Positions 49,001-58,126 of a stretch of DNA of 64,000 bases are shown piece by piece. This DNA is from Trichomonas vaginalis G3 (taxonomy: Eukaryota; Parabasalia; Trichomonadida; Trichomonadidae). Each line of letters opens with the position of its first letter. Position 1 is the stretch's first letter. The notes below the pieces were generated by a model. That model did not search any database and was not told the origin of the DNA. It was given only the letters and a program-made list of their open reading frames with translations. The stretch lies in assembly GCF_026262505.1 (NCBI RefSeq), contig NC_067203.1:7068001-7132000 (forward strand), written 5' to 3'. A program made the position numbers and the translations under genes.

Positions 49001-49293
49001 TCTGTTATTTGATTTTTGAGTGAACTCAAATTCATTTGACTTTGAGGGTTATAGGCTGTTCCGTCTGCAGCTCCACCATAGCCTGCCATTTTCGCTAAAA
49101 GTGCCGCTCTTAAACCTCCACTCTGTGCACCAACAACTCGGTTTAAAAGCATAGGATTGCTTGACATTTGTTGCAACATAGTGGGGTCATTCAGCATTTG
49201 TTGTTGCAACTGTTGTTGTGGTGTTAGTTTTACTATTGGATGTTTCAATGCTCTCTTCCTCTTACGTATATTCTTACGTAGCTTACGTGGCAT
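46089..49293 (-). pseudogene. Large P/Q-rich, coiled-coil structural-type protein region (interrupted)
   Basis: About 3.2 kb of coding-like minus-strand sequence, probably one large gene or two adjacent ones. From the start at 49293: a basic N-terminus (MPRKLRKNIRKRKRALKHP), Gln-rich and Met-rich segments, a long Lys/Glu coiled coil, an Ala-rich helix (ANAKAAQLIGSIRTKIQ), a His-rich patch (HGHRHRHAPK), a P/Q-rich linker, then the charged C-terminal domains seen in M1 at 1-1847. The basic start could bind DNA. A core or scaffold protein is a guess. Several breaks. Confidence 0.55.
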
Positions 49294-49727
49294 TTTAAGT
49301 GAAGTTAAAAAGCGGCTTTTGACAGATGTTTATATGACACTTTTTGTTCAGCACAAAAAACTACTCGGTCAAAGTGTTGACAGTTTTGTAAAATAACCGT
49401 CCTATCTCATTCTATAAGGGGGAAAAGGCTTCTCAAAGTACTTCCTTGGAACGCCTGTAACTTTTCCTGTAGCGACGATAGACCCTTACTTGTCCGGACA
49501 AAGCTGTACTATTTTGAGTGCTCTACAAAAAAGTCAACAGCGACGACTCTCAAAAACCGTTGTGTAAAAAGTTTTACCGTTGGACAAAAAGTATATATAG
49601 AAAACAAAAAACGTTTATAGTTCATTCAATATTTGAGATGGAACGGTTTGCCAACGGTAACTATTAAATAAAATAAAAAAATAGAGGGGGTTACCGTTGA
49701 CGAAAACGGTTTATTTTAAACTTTTCT
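49294..49727. promoter_or_regulatory. Upstream region of the terminal 333-aa gene with repeated AACGGTT motifs
   Basis: No gene. AACGGTTT-type sites occur at 49555-49562 (reverse), 49643-49650 and 49705-49712, with CAACGGTA at 49653-49660 and ACCGTTG at 49577 and 49693. They resemble Myb-type sites described in T. vaginalis promoters. TATATATA lies near 49593. AGCGGCTTTTGACAGATG (49313-49330) is shared with the far end of M1. Confidence 0.45.
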
Positions 49728-50729
49728 ATGAGTAGTCCGAAAAAAACAGTTTATTTTTGTCTAATGGCATTCGCTAGCGTGTTCGCTCCAAATTCACCTG
49801 AAGAAATTGCTTGCAGACTTTCAGCGCCCACAGGTTTAGAGCCTCAATATCAAACTGCAGCATCTACACATTCTCCAAGCAGAACAGACAATTCAAATTC
49901 AAATTTGTCCTGCAATTCGCTCAATCCAAAGCCACTTTCACTACCAAAAACAATACCAAACGAGCTCCGTATTACAAAGAACCACAGCAACGCTGAACTA
50001 CGCAAAATACTACTCAGATTGTCTGAAGAATACTTCAATTCAAAGCCAGAAGAAAGAGTTCCTGCAACTTTTAACAAAGAATATTGTGAACAACTCAACA
50101 AAGTTCTTGCAGACTTTACCAAACTACAAAAAGAAACACCTGACCCATTCGAATTAGGTGACACAATTGTCAACTATTTTCCAACAATAACAAAGATAAT
50201 GGTTGACAGAACTATATGTCAGCTTATTGAAAGTCTTCCACCCAAAGCTGCAAAAAAAGTCGAACAGCTTTGGGTCGAATTCAAATCAAAGAGTTACGGA
50301 TATCAGGATGACGAAGAAGAACGTGAGTACGGACAAGAAACAGCAAAATGGCAATGTCTTAGCTCACTCAACCCCAAGTTCAAACCATTATTTTACTCAG
50401 ACAACAACACAATTCAAGTACGCAAAATTGCTATTCATTTCGTTAACCAAGCAGAAGACATTGAAGAAGGAGACTCTATCTCAGTTTATGTTTGCTACTG
50501 CAAGTTTTTCAAGGACGAATTTGGAGGACCAATTCTCATGCATGTCTTCAAGCCACATCAGCAACTCTACGTTGAAACTGAAATAACACTCATGCATGGA
50601 ATGTATCTCAAGTTTGAAAGCCAATTGGAAAACACATACAACATTTGGCTTTCATACATTCAGTTCGATACACCAGATGACTTTGATGTTGAAGAAGAAG
50701 AGTCCTCCGAATTCACACCAGAAGACTAA
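49728..50729 (+). CDS. Unknown 333-aa protein at the right end of M2
   Basis: Open frame ending 8 bp before the terminal repeat. Ser/Asn/Pro-rich, probably disordered residues 25-75 are followed by a helical segment (NAELRKILLRLSEEYFNSKP), an acidic loop (YQDDEEEREYGQE) and a beta-rich C-terminal domain (ISVYVCYCKFFKDEFGGPIL), ending in an acidic tail. The M1 counterpart would lie outside the window. It is separated from the capsid block by a promoter-like region and transcribed the other way, so it may be cargo or an early regulator. Not recognised. Confidence 0.65.
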   Translation: MSSPKKTVYFCLMAFASVFAPNSPEEIACRLSAPTGLEPQYQTAASTHSPSRTDNSNSNLSCNSLNPKPLSLPKTIPNELRITKNHSNAELRKILLRLSEEYFNSKPEERVPATFNKEYCEQLNKVLADFTKLQKETPDPFELGDTIVNYFPTITKIMVDRTICQLIESLPPKAAKKVEQLWVEFKSKSYGYQDDEEEREYGQETAKWQCLSSLNPKFKPLFYSDNNTIQVRKIAIHFVNQAEDIEEGDSISVYVCYCKFFKDEFGGPILMHVFKPHQQLYVETEITLMHGMYLKFESQLENTYNIWLSYIQFDTPDDFDVEEEESSEFTPED

Positions 50730-50736
50730 CAATTTT

Positions 50737-50836
50737 TCCGAATAAAAACTTCATTTATACTAAACATCTTCAGGGCTAGAAGGGGCGCAGCCCCTGGAAG
50801 CCCCACTACCTTTTTTTTTTTTTTTTTTTTTTTTTT
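50737..50836 (-). repeat. Right terminal inverted repeat of M2
   Basis: Pairs with 25702-25798. The inner hairpin here is AGGGGC-GCA-GCCCCT instead of AGGCAC-GAA-GTGCCT, while the outer stem and the rest are kept. It ends in a 26-base T-run at 50811-50836. Confidence 0.9.
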
Positions 50837-50871
50837 GAATAGTATTCAATTTATTAAATTCAAATTCATCT

Positions 50872-51612
50872 ATGCTAAACTTTATACTTCTATATAAATT
50901 TGAGAATTATGCGAAGATCCCATCTAAACGCATTCTATTTACCGATGTTAAAAATATCACTGGAGAAGTATACGATATCTTTTCTTACATGCGTCAATAT
51001 TATCAAACAGGAAATCTTACAGAGCAAGATGTTGTTACAGTAACACCTTCATCCCGATATGATGTTGGCGATAAACTCGGCTATAAAACCTCAGTTGATA
51101 CAATTTTAGGTCACCCAATTACAAACTTCTCTGGTCGTTTTGTTTCTGGAAGAAAAGATCCATCCCAAAATATCACAATCGACTTCCATGCTGTTCAAAT
51201 CCAAATTGAAAGTTACACATTTTATTGGACGACAGAGAGATATATGAGAGGCTGGAATTTTTATGGAGTCGCACCAACTGGTCTGGAGTTACTCAGTTCT
51301 CCAGCTTTTCCATCATTTACTGGAGAAACTTTTAACTTTCCTAATGATCCAAGATGTGATGCATCTACTAAATATTGTAATTACACATCTTATTTCCACG
51401 TTAACGTCGATAAAATTGGAACATATTCGAAGTTTGTTATCCTAAATACTCATGATAATTCCATCAATATTGATCCAGTAAATGCAGTTGGAATGGCCAA
51501 AATTCTCGTCTATGGCGAAGTTAAAGGAGGATTAGCCTTCCGATCTCCGATTAAACTGAAGAGAAAAGAGCAATTACTCTTCAACTTTGGCATGTTCAGT
51601 AGTATGACATAA
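50872..51612 (+). CDS. F5/8-type C (discoidin-like) domain protein
   Basis: 246-aa host protein. The middle has the pattern of an F5/8 C domain: an early FSGRFVSGRKDPSQNITIDF segment, then IQIESYTFYWTTERYMRGWN followed by FYGV, a loop, and a later YSKFVILNTHDNS and a terminal MAKILVYGEVKGG strand. Such domains bind sugars, lipids or proteins and are numerous in trichomonads. No signal peptide or membrane segment is clear. M2 sits about 30 bp upstream of the ATG, so its former upstream region probably lies at the left flank of M2 (before 25697). Confidence 0.55.
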   Translation: MLNFILLYKFENYAKIPSKRILFTDVKNITGEVYDIFSYMRQYYQTGNLTEQDVVTVTPSSRYDVGDKLGYKTSVDTILGHPITNFSGRFVSGRKDPSQNITIDFHAVQIQIESYTFYWTTERYMRGWNFYGVAPTGLELLSSPAFPSFTGETFNFPNDPRCDASTKYCNYTSYFHVNVDKIGTYSKFVILNTHDNSINIDPVNAVGMAKILVYGEVKGGLAFRSPIKLKRKEQLLFNFGMFSSMT

Positions 51613-52062
51613 ATATTCATGTTTAGATCCATTTTGTTGAATTGTCTTTTCACTGAATATAATCATTCCTATCACAATGATAGAGCAAGAAGCATGGGTT
51701 AATATATTTCACAATGCTCCTTTTGGGTGTTTCTATTCATTTATCAAATCTAACATTTACCCAACCAAATATCAAAAATAATTGAATACTTTTAGCAAAA
51801 ACTTTAAAAATCAATAAAAATGTGAAATATAGCTATTAAAGAGACTTTGATACAATATTCATAAAGATTTTCCAAAAATATGATTCCACAATATTAAAAA
51901 AGTGACGTCCTGACTGGAGTCAAGTTCGAAATTGCTAGGTAAATGTTTTTTTTAGCGGACTTGCGTATTGTACTATTTTTATTTCGCAAAACGAAATCCT
52001 TAATAAACATGAAATAAATAAAAGAAATGAGAGCATTTTCGTTCAACAGATTTTCCCTATAA
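51613..52062. other. Intergenic region between the F5/8 gene and NOT1
   Basis: AT-rich; no gene seen. AAAAAAGTGACGTCC lies near 51896 and a CAATGATA-type inverted element near 51675. Nothing else stands out. Confidence 0.5.
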
Positions 52063-52068
52063 TCATTA
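52063..52068 (+). promoter_or_regulatory. Initiator-like TCATTA before NOT1
   Basis: Fits the T. vaginalis Inr consensus TCA(Y)T(W), where transcription starts at the A, and lies 34 bp before the ATG, the usual spacing. An AAAAAGTGACA motif (52080-52090) lies between it and the ATG. Confidence 0.55.
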
Positions 52069-52096
52069 CCTCTCTTTAAAAAAAGTGACAGTTAAC

Positions 52097-55000
52097 ATGG
52101 CTAGGAATAGAAAAGAAGCTTCAATAATTCCCCCACCATTTAACTTTGGAGCTATCTTCTCTGATAATATCATCGATACAGAGCTCGAAAGTAAAAATCC
52201 AGCTGATATATCTAATGATTTATTTACTATTGTAAGTTCAACAGACCAAAACGTGTCTGTTGCGATATTACTATCACTATTTTCTAAAATACAGAAGCAA
52301 GAGAATGCAGAATTAAAACAAAAACTTATTGATATCGTCCAATCTTTTGTTAATTTGATCCAAAATCAAGTTTGGTTTAGATTAATTGTATTAAAGTTCT
52401 TTAACAAGCTTAGCGAATTCCCAGAGGCAGTGCTGCACTTGTTAAACAGCCACACAAGCTTAACTTTGCTTGTCCATGCTGCAAGTACAAAATTCACAAC
52501 AGAATCCCAAGCGTTCATACAAAATAATATAATTCGGAATCTCTCAAATACAGCCAATGCAAAATTATCTCAAAACGTTTTATTTGAACTATGTGACCTC
52601 CATATCCCTGATTTCGACCCAGATACTATATTTGGCCAGAAGGAAGCACCAGAGTTCTCACCATATTTATCACCTCTGAAGCTTTCCAGCCAACAAACAA
52701 ATGTTGAAATTTCATCTTTCGAAAATATACCAATTCAATCAGTTCTAGCCGAGTCAAATGAAAAGTTAATTTCCAATAAGGCTAGGCTCTGCGAATTGTT
52801 CTCATTTTACCCTGATTTCAACGAGTATCATGCGGCCTCCTTCATTTTCTGCTTAGTCCAGCCACATTACCACTACAAAGAGTTCCTAGAAAAGAAACTA
52901 GAGCCAGATTCTCGCAACAGACTCCTTGAAATGCATAAGGAAATCTTTGAATCAAAGAATTTATCAATTCCTAACATTATCAACCATTTCCAAGACTTAG
53001 ATACACAACAATTACAAGTAGATTCATGCACTCTTCTCTTTACAATCCTTAGATCTCTTACTCATGGACAACCAATCAATCCTTTGTCATTTACAAGCCA
53101 ATGGAAGAATCCTCAATTACAACATTCGATTTTATCTTACATTACAGTCAATTCCGTTCCAAATCTTGACTTTTCCAAGACGCCAAAGCAAATAAACATT
53201 GATGGCTTCATTCCAAGCGGTTCTAGCTTTGATAATTGCTGCAATTGCTGGAAATCCCTTGAATTCGTACAAAGAGCCACACAATTGCTATCAAATGACT
53301 CAGCAATGCTCAATAAATTTTTCGAACCATTAATTCAGCGTTATCCAGCCGTTTTAATAGCAATTTTCTCAAGATCCGACTTCGCCAGTACTAACAACAT
53401 CATCGATATCGCTACACAAGCTCTTGGAAAGCTTGTCCATCAAAATTTGAGCGGAATCGTCAACGAACTCTTCAAAACATCATCATCGTTCATTACATTA
53501 CTTCTTCTCAACCTCTACAAGAACCAACCCAACGTTGTCGATCGTATTTACACTACATTTTCCGATCATATCAATCAACTCCTCGAATCTACGGACATCT
53601 TCTTTGCTACAGACTGCGCGATGATTGCCGCTGTCAATAAGACCATAGACATCGGCCATTTCGTGGAAAACTACACTAAAAAGAACGGTCCAGATTCAAT
53701 CCAACATATCATTGATTTCATTGTCCAAAAAGTGAAGCAAGTCAATTCCCAACAGTTGCTTGTCATCACAAACCTCTTCTCCTACCTCTCAGAACACATA
53801 AACGAGTACACAATCAATCAACAAATTTTCATAGAAACCGCCGCAAAAAGTGCCACGGAAATCCAACCCGCATTAGTTATTCCTTCTTATGACATCAAAG
53901 TTCCACAGAAGATGTACACGGAGACAAAAGAACAGGCCACACAATTCATGGCGAAACTCCTTTCGAACCAAATTTCACCAAACGAGTTCTTTTCTTTCCT
54001 TTGTAAAGAACGGTTTGTCAATCCGTTATTTTTCAGTGAAACCGTTTTGTTGATTATTTCTGAGATCGAGAGAATCGATGAGCTTAAGATTCCTACCATC
54101 AAGAGCCTCGCAAAAGTCACAGCTGATCTTGTAATTTCTCATCATTTAAACCGCTCAAAAACTGACAAAATTTTACAACAAATCAAATTATTGTTGAATA
54201 ACGAAGAACAGACGCAATCCTATTTATTTGGTATCATTGCTTTGGAAGTGATTCTCCCAAAGATCGACAATTTCCCACAGTTCATTTTCGACGTAATGAG
54301 GGAAACAAGAATCAGAGATTTGAGTCCAGAAATTTTCGACCAAATTCAAAAAGTTGGTCAGAAAATAAACGAACCACTTCACTCCACACTTCCTAAAACT
54401 ATCAACATACATCCATTACTACAAAGGTTCTTCACAATGAAGCCTCCTTCACCTCTTATTGCCAAATCCCTTCTAAACTTATCCCAAGAACCCCTATCCT
54501 TGCATGATTTGTTCAAACGACAAACATTGCCATATGATTGGACAGCTCTGGCTGTTGTTGACACGATACAAGACAAACCGGCTCTTTTACCTGCTTTCAT
54601 TCCAAGTATCATGGAGAATCCTGACTTTATTCCTATTGTTTTCCATGCAGCGGCCGCAAGAAGTCTTCAACACATATTGAGTCCGGAATTCGGAAAATAC
54701 GAAGGTTGTTTGAGAAGAAGAAGATTGTATGTGTTAGGAAATTTGATAGGAACGATAACTTTGAAAGAAAACCGTCCAATTTTGTCACGTTTTCTTGATT
54801 TGAAGAAACTTCTATTATATGGAATTTCACAAGGAAAGTTATATGGCATTGTTCCATTTGTTGTTACAATATTACAATCAGCGTCACCATTCTTTAATCC
54901 GCCAAATCCATATACATCTGGATTGTTGTATATTTTGGCAGGAATCTGTTGCATGGATTCAATCAAAGTATACATAAAAGAGCAGATCTTAGGATTGTTT

Positions 55001-57745
55001 AATAACATGGGAATAACAACAGCGATGTTTGACAATCTTCCAAAGTATTTCCCATTGAATACTGATTCGAATTATGATTATTTGATCACTCCTTATTCGA
55101 TGATTCATTTCTTGAGTGCTCCTGATATAGAGAGAATTACAACATTCGATACAAACAGTTTGTCACAGTTCATACAACAGAATGTTATAATTCCTGATAA
55201 CTCGGAAATTCCTTTATCTTTGAAGGAGAAAATCAAAGAAGTCGTTGTCAATTATTTGGTTTCTTTCCTTCATAAAGATGGACCTCTTTTAGCTGACAAA
55301 GCTGCGAATACGACATTGGAACTTGTTAGAAAAGATTTCAAGAACGCACAAGCTCCTGAAATAATGTTGGAACCAGCACATCAAATGGTTCATCAACTGA
55401 GTAATTCTTTGACTTTGTTTAACGCAATTTACAAATTGCCAGCAAATTTAGTCAAAAAATTACATTCAGTTATTTCCACACCTGACAATGATTGGATTGA
55501 CGAAATTGCAGCGAAGAACTACGAATGGATTGCACAGGTTTTAAGAGATTCTGTTGCAATCAGAAGCTGGAACACTGTGAAGACAATTTTGATGAAAGAA
55601 ATCGAAGAAGAAAGACAACATAGATCTCGTAATTTCACAACATTACCACCTGGTTTGTCATCGAATGGATGCATACAATCACAACAGGTTTATTCCGAAT
55701 ACAGAGATCTGTCTTTCTCCCAACAAAGTTATCCATTTAACAAAGACGACAAAGTTGTTATTGACAAAGAATTCGATGAATATCTTTCCGAATTCAAAGT
55801 CATTGTTCCTTTCGAACAAAGTTACACAGGAAACACTCCTGATGATGGATCAGTCAATGACTTACTCGATAAATGCCCCAATTTCGTTATCGAAACAATC
55901 ACTTTCGATAGATTTAAATCTATTCTCAAAGCAATTCTCAAATACGCTTCTAAATGTCCTTCAAGGCCATTTGAAATCGTTTTGTGCCACGTGATTGAAA
56001 AAGTCGTTACTTCTGTCAATCCTTCGATAATTAAGCAGTCAAGACAATACGTAATGAGTTGGGTACACAACTTATTACCTCCTTACATCGTTTGCGAATT
56101 GGTCAGACTTAAATTGGTCGTTGAAAAAGACTTGGACATCGAATTTTCAACATTAATGAATTCTGAACCATTCAACACAAGAATAATGATTCATGTCATG
56201 CAAGCTCTTTATTTCGGTATGGTCGAGACATCGAAATTGAACGCGAGAGAGATGATCTCGTCATTGACTTTTGTCTGCACAATTCTCCAGAGCCAGTTGG
56301 ATATCTTAAAGGATACACAGTTATCCAGATATTCACAGTACTTGAAATCACTGACAAAAGTCTTTGAAACTGTTTTCGCTCCAGAAAACGGAATTCCAAC
56401 TGATACAAGATTATCAAAGCTCGTGACATATGATGCATCAGAGAACTTGACGAATCAAAGACACATCAACGCAATACAGAAATGGCACGCGGCGTATTGC
56501 GACAGGGATATCATGGATTACACAGAAGAAACTAAAGAAGTTTTAGTTTGTGGAGCATCAACAATTGCTGCTTTATTTGGCCAGGAATCATTGAAAGCAT
56601 GTAATCTTTTCATGGAAACAGTTTCTAAACTTCAAAACACGACACAATACGCATTGGATGTTTTAGAAGCTGCATCACAAAACGTGAAAGGAATAGGAAA
56701 TGTCATTGGCCATGATATGACGAAATATTACCAAATAATTCGTAAATGCATTGTCATGTTAACGAATACCGATAAGTTCGAACAAATCGCAATGACATTG
56801 CATAACATCAGGCCAAGTATCAGTCCATCATTTGCTTTTGCATGGGTTCAATTGATATCAGACAAAATCTTTGTTTCTCCACTTTTGCAAAACAACAATT
56901 CATGGACATCATTCTTTGTTTTGCTGGCCGATTATATATCATCTGTTGGATTGATGACGAAGAAAATGAGTGATTCAGATAAAGAAGCATTCGATGTAAT
57001 GTACAGAGCATTATTAAGACTGATCTTAATATTGTCACATGATTACAACGAATTCATGGCTTCAGCTGCTCCTCTTTTAGTTCAAATTGTTCCTCTTTCT
57101 TTCACACAAATGAGAAATGTTTTGTTGAGTTTGGACTCAAAACCAAATTCATCATTTACAAGAGCTGCATCACAATTCTCATTCGTTCCTGAGAAATTCA
57201 GAACAAGTTTGAATGCCACATTCCCTCAGAAATCATTTGATAAATCGCAGTGTTTGAACTGCGTGCAAATGTTAACCGAAAAGGATTCACCTGTTACATT
57301 GATCTACGCATTTGTTTCGTCCATTCTTCAGTCAATGACATTCTTAAAGCAGGCAGATAACACTGAAGACAGCCCTGCTTTCATGGCAATGCAAGTCTTG
57401 TTTGAAGAATGCGATGCAAGCCACGCTTACGATGTCATCTGCGCAATTGTTGATAACGTTAGAGGTGACGAGAAAGAGGCAACAAATCCAAAGAGATTGT
57501 TGTTATCCCTCCTTAATTCAACAATGTCAATCAAACAAGGTTTGACTGCTTCAGAATTGTCATTGAGAGCAATCTTCGAAAGATGCTCTGCAGCAGCGAA
57601 ACCTCCGAATGCTTTGCAGCAGTTCTTCAAGGATATTCTTGCTCAGGACTCAAGGACACAGTTCTTGAGCTCAATGAACTACGTCAAGAATAATCCACAA
57701 GTAAGTGATTACATCCAGAAGAATTTGGCAAATACTAAGAAATAA
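52097..57745 (+). CDS. NOT1: NOT1, scaffold of the CCR4-NOT deadenylase complex
   Basis: 1882-aa host protein (human CNOT1 is about 2,370). It is the platform on which the CAF1/CCR4 deadenylases and other NOT subunits assemble to shorten mRNA poly(A) tails. N-terminal HEAT-like helices cover about residues 1-780. The MIF4G domain that binds CAF1 lies near 800-960, with the diagnostic RRRRLYVLGNLIGTITLKEN, then KKLLLYG and NPPNPYTSGLLYILAGI. The DUF3819/CAF40-binding region lies near 1040-1120 (NTTLELVRKDFKNAQAPEIM, then AHQMV). The C-terminal NOT1 domain covers about 1550-1870 (SPSFAFAWVQLISDKIF). I chose the ATG at 52097; the open frame reaches a GTG 12 bp upstream that I do not think is used. 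No introns. Intact. Confidence 0.92.
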   Translation: MARNRKEASIIPPPFNFGAIFSDNIIDTELESKNPADISNDLFTIVSSTDQNVSVAILLSLFSKIQKQENAELKQKLIDIVQSFVNLIQNQVWFRLIVLKFFNKLSEFPEAVLHLLNSHTSLTLLVHAASTKFTTESQAFIQNNIIRNLSNTANAKLSQNVLFELCDLHIPDFDPDTIFGQKEAPEFSPYLSPLKLSSQQTNVEISSFENIPIQSVLAESNEKLISNKARLCELFSFYPDFNEYHAASFIFCLVQPHYHYKEFLEKKLEPDSRNRLLEMHKEIFESKNLSIPNIINHFQDLDTQQLQVDSCTLLFTILRSLTHGQPINPLSFTSQWKNPQLQHSILSYITVNSVPNLDFSKTPKQINIDGFIPSGSSFDNCCNCWKSLEFVQRATQLLSNDSAMLNKFFEPLIQRYPAVLIAIFSRSDFASTNNIIDIATQALGKLVHQNLSGIVNELFKTSSSFITLLLLNLYKNQPNVVDRIYTTFSDHINQLLESTDIFFATDCAMIAAVNKTIDIGHFVENYTKKNGPDSIQHIIDFIVQKVKQVNSQQLLVITNLFSYLSEHINEYTINQQIFIETAAKSATEIQPALVIPSYDIKVPQKMYTETKEQATQFMAKLLSNQISPNEFFSFLCKERFVNPLFFSETVLLIISEIERIDELKIPTIKSLAKVTADLVISHHLNRSKTDKILQQIKLLLNNEEQTQSYLFGIIALEVILPKIDNFPQFIFDVMRETRIRDLSPEIFDQIQKVGQKINEPLHSTLPKTINIHPLLQRFFTMKPPSPLIAKSLLNLSQEPLSLHDLFKRQTLPYDWTALAVVDTIQDKPALLPAFIPSIMENPDFIPIVFHAAAARSLQHILSPEFGKYEGCLRRRRLYVLGNLIGTITLKENRPILSRFLDLKKLLLYGISQGKLYGIVPFVVTILQSASPFFNPPNPYTSGLLYILAGICCMDSIKVYIKEQILGLFNNMGITTAMFDNLPKYFPLNTDSNYDYLITPYSMIHFLSAPDIERITTFDTNSLSQFIQQNVIIPDNSEIPLSLKEKIKEVVVNYLVSFLHKDGPLLADKAANTTLELVRKDFKNAQAPEIMLEPAHQMVHQLSNSLTLFNAIYKLPANLVKKLHSVISTPDNDWIDEIAAKNYEWIAQVLRDSVAIRSWNTVKTILMKEIEEERQHRSRNFTTLPPGLSSNGCIQSQQVYSEYRDLSFSQQSYPFNKDDKVVIDKEFDEYLSEFKVIVPFEQSYTGNTPDDGSVNDLLDKCPNFVIETITFDRFKSILKAILKYASKCPSRPFEIVLCHVIEKVVTSVNPSIIKQSRQYVMSWVHNLLPPYIVCELVRLKLVVEKDLDIEFSTLMNSEPFNTRIMIHVMQALYFGMVETSKLNAREMISSLTFVCTILQSQLDILKDTQLSRYSQYLKSLTKVFETVFAPENGIPTDTRLSKLVTYDASENLTNQRHINAIQKWHAAYCDRDIMDYTEETKEVLVCGASTIAALFGQESLKACNLFMETVSKLQNTTQYALDVLEAASQNVKGIGNVIGHDMTKYYQIIRKCIVMLTNTDKFEQIAMTLHNIRPSISPSFAFAWVQLISDKIFVSPLLQNNNSWTSFFVLLADYISSVGLMTKKMSDSDKEAFDVMYRALLRLILILSHDYNEFMASAAPLLVQIVPLSFTQMRNVLLSLDSKPNSSFTRAASQFSFVPEKFRTSLNATFPQKSFDKSQCLNCVQMLTEKDSPVTLIYAFVSSILQSMTFLKQADNTEDSPAFMAMQVLFEECDASHAYDVICAIVDNVRGDEKEATNPKRLLLSLLNSTMSIKQGLTASELSLRAIFERCSAAAKPPNALQQFFKDILAQDSRTQFLSSMNYVKNNPQVSDYIQKNLANTKK

Positions 57746-57825
57746 TTTTTTATTTTTATTTTTTTGTATATTAATAATGTTTTAAAAAATTAAACTTAAT
57801 ATATCTTAACAAAACAGTTTTTTTT
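57746..57825. other. NOT1 3' flank
   Basis: T-rich 3' UTR-like DNA ending in the GTTTTTTTT target duplication (57817-57825) of the following MITE. Confidence 0.5.
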
Positions 57826-58126
57826 GAGGATGTTTTATTGTCGTCTGGAAAAAGTGACAAAATTATTATTGTCGTCTAAAAAGGTGACAAATTATTATTG
57901 TCGTCTGGAAAAGTGACAAAATTATCATTGTCGTCTAAAAAATAGATTTTTCAAGCATGTTTCGGTACCTAAATAAAGGAAGAACATCAATTCCATCTAT
58001 GTATATAGTATGCAAACACGCATGATATATGGAGTAGCTCTTTATCTGGCTAAAAATCCTATTATTTGAAAATTCGCATTGTCGTCTAAAACCGCCAGAC
58101 GACAATAATAATACCCCGTTTTTTTT
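57817..58126 (+). mobile_element. 292-bp MITE (57826-58117), second copy, 9-bp target duplication
   Basis: Differs from 25201-25491 by a single extra A. It is flanked by GTTTTTTTT on both sides (57817-57825 and 58118-58126). Near-identity and perfect duplications point to very recent movement. Confidence 0.9.

Larger units (their letters stand above)
25702..50836 (+). mobile_element. Polinton/Maverick copy M2 (complete end to end, fossil)
   Basis: About 25.1 kb. It is bounded by inverted terminal repeats of about 97 and 100 bp that include an A-run on the left and a T-run on the right, and by a 5-bp direct repeat GAATA (25697-25701 and 50837-50841). Gene content is as in M1, plus a 333-aa gene at the right end. 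It inserted about 30 bp upstream of the ATG of the F5/8-type gene at 50872. It looks young, but about fifteen breaks are spread over several genes. Confidence 0.95.

Noticed and set aside
52085-52096. GTG start for NOT1
   Set aside because: Non-ATG starts are not expected here; an ATG in frame lies 12 bp downstream with suitable spacing from the initiator.
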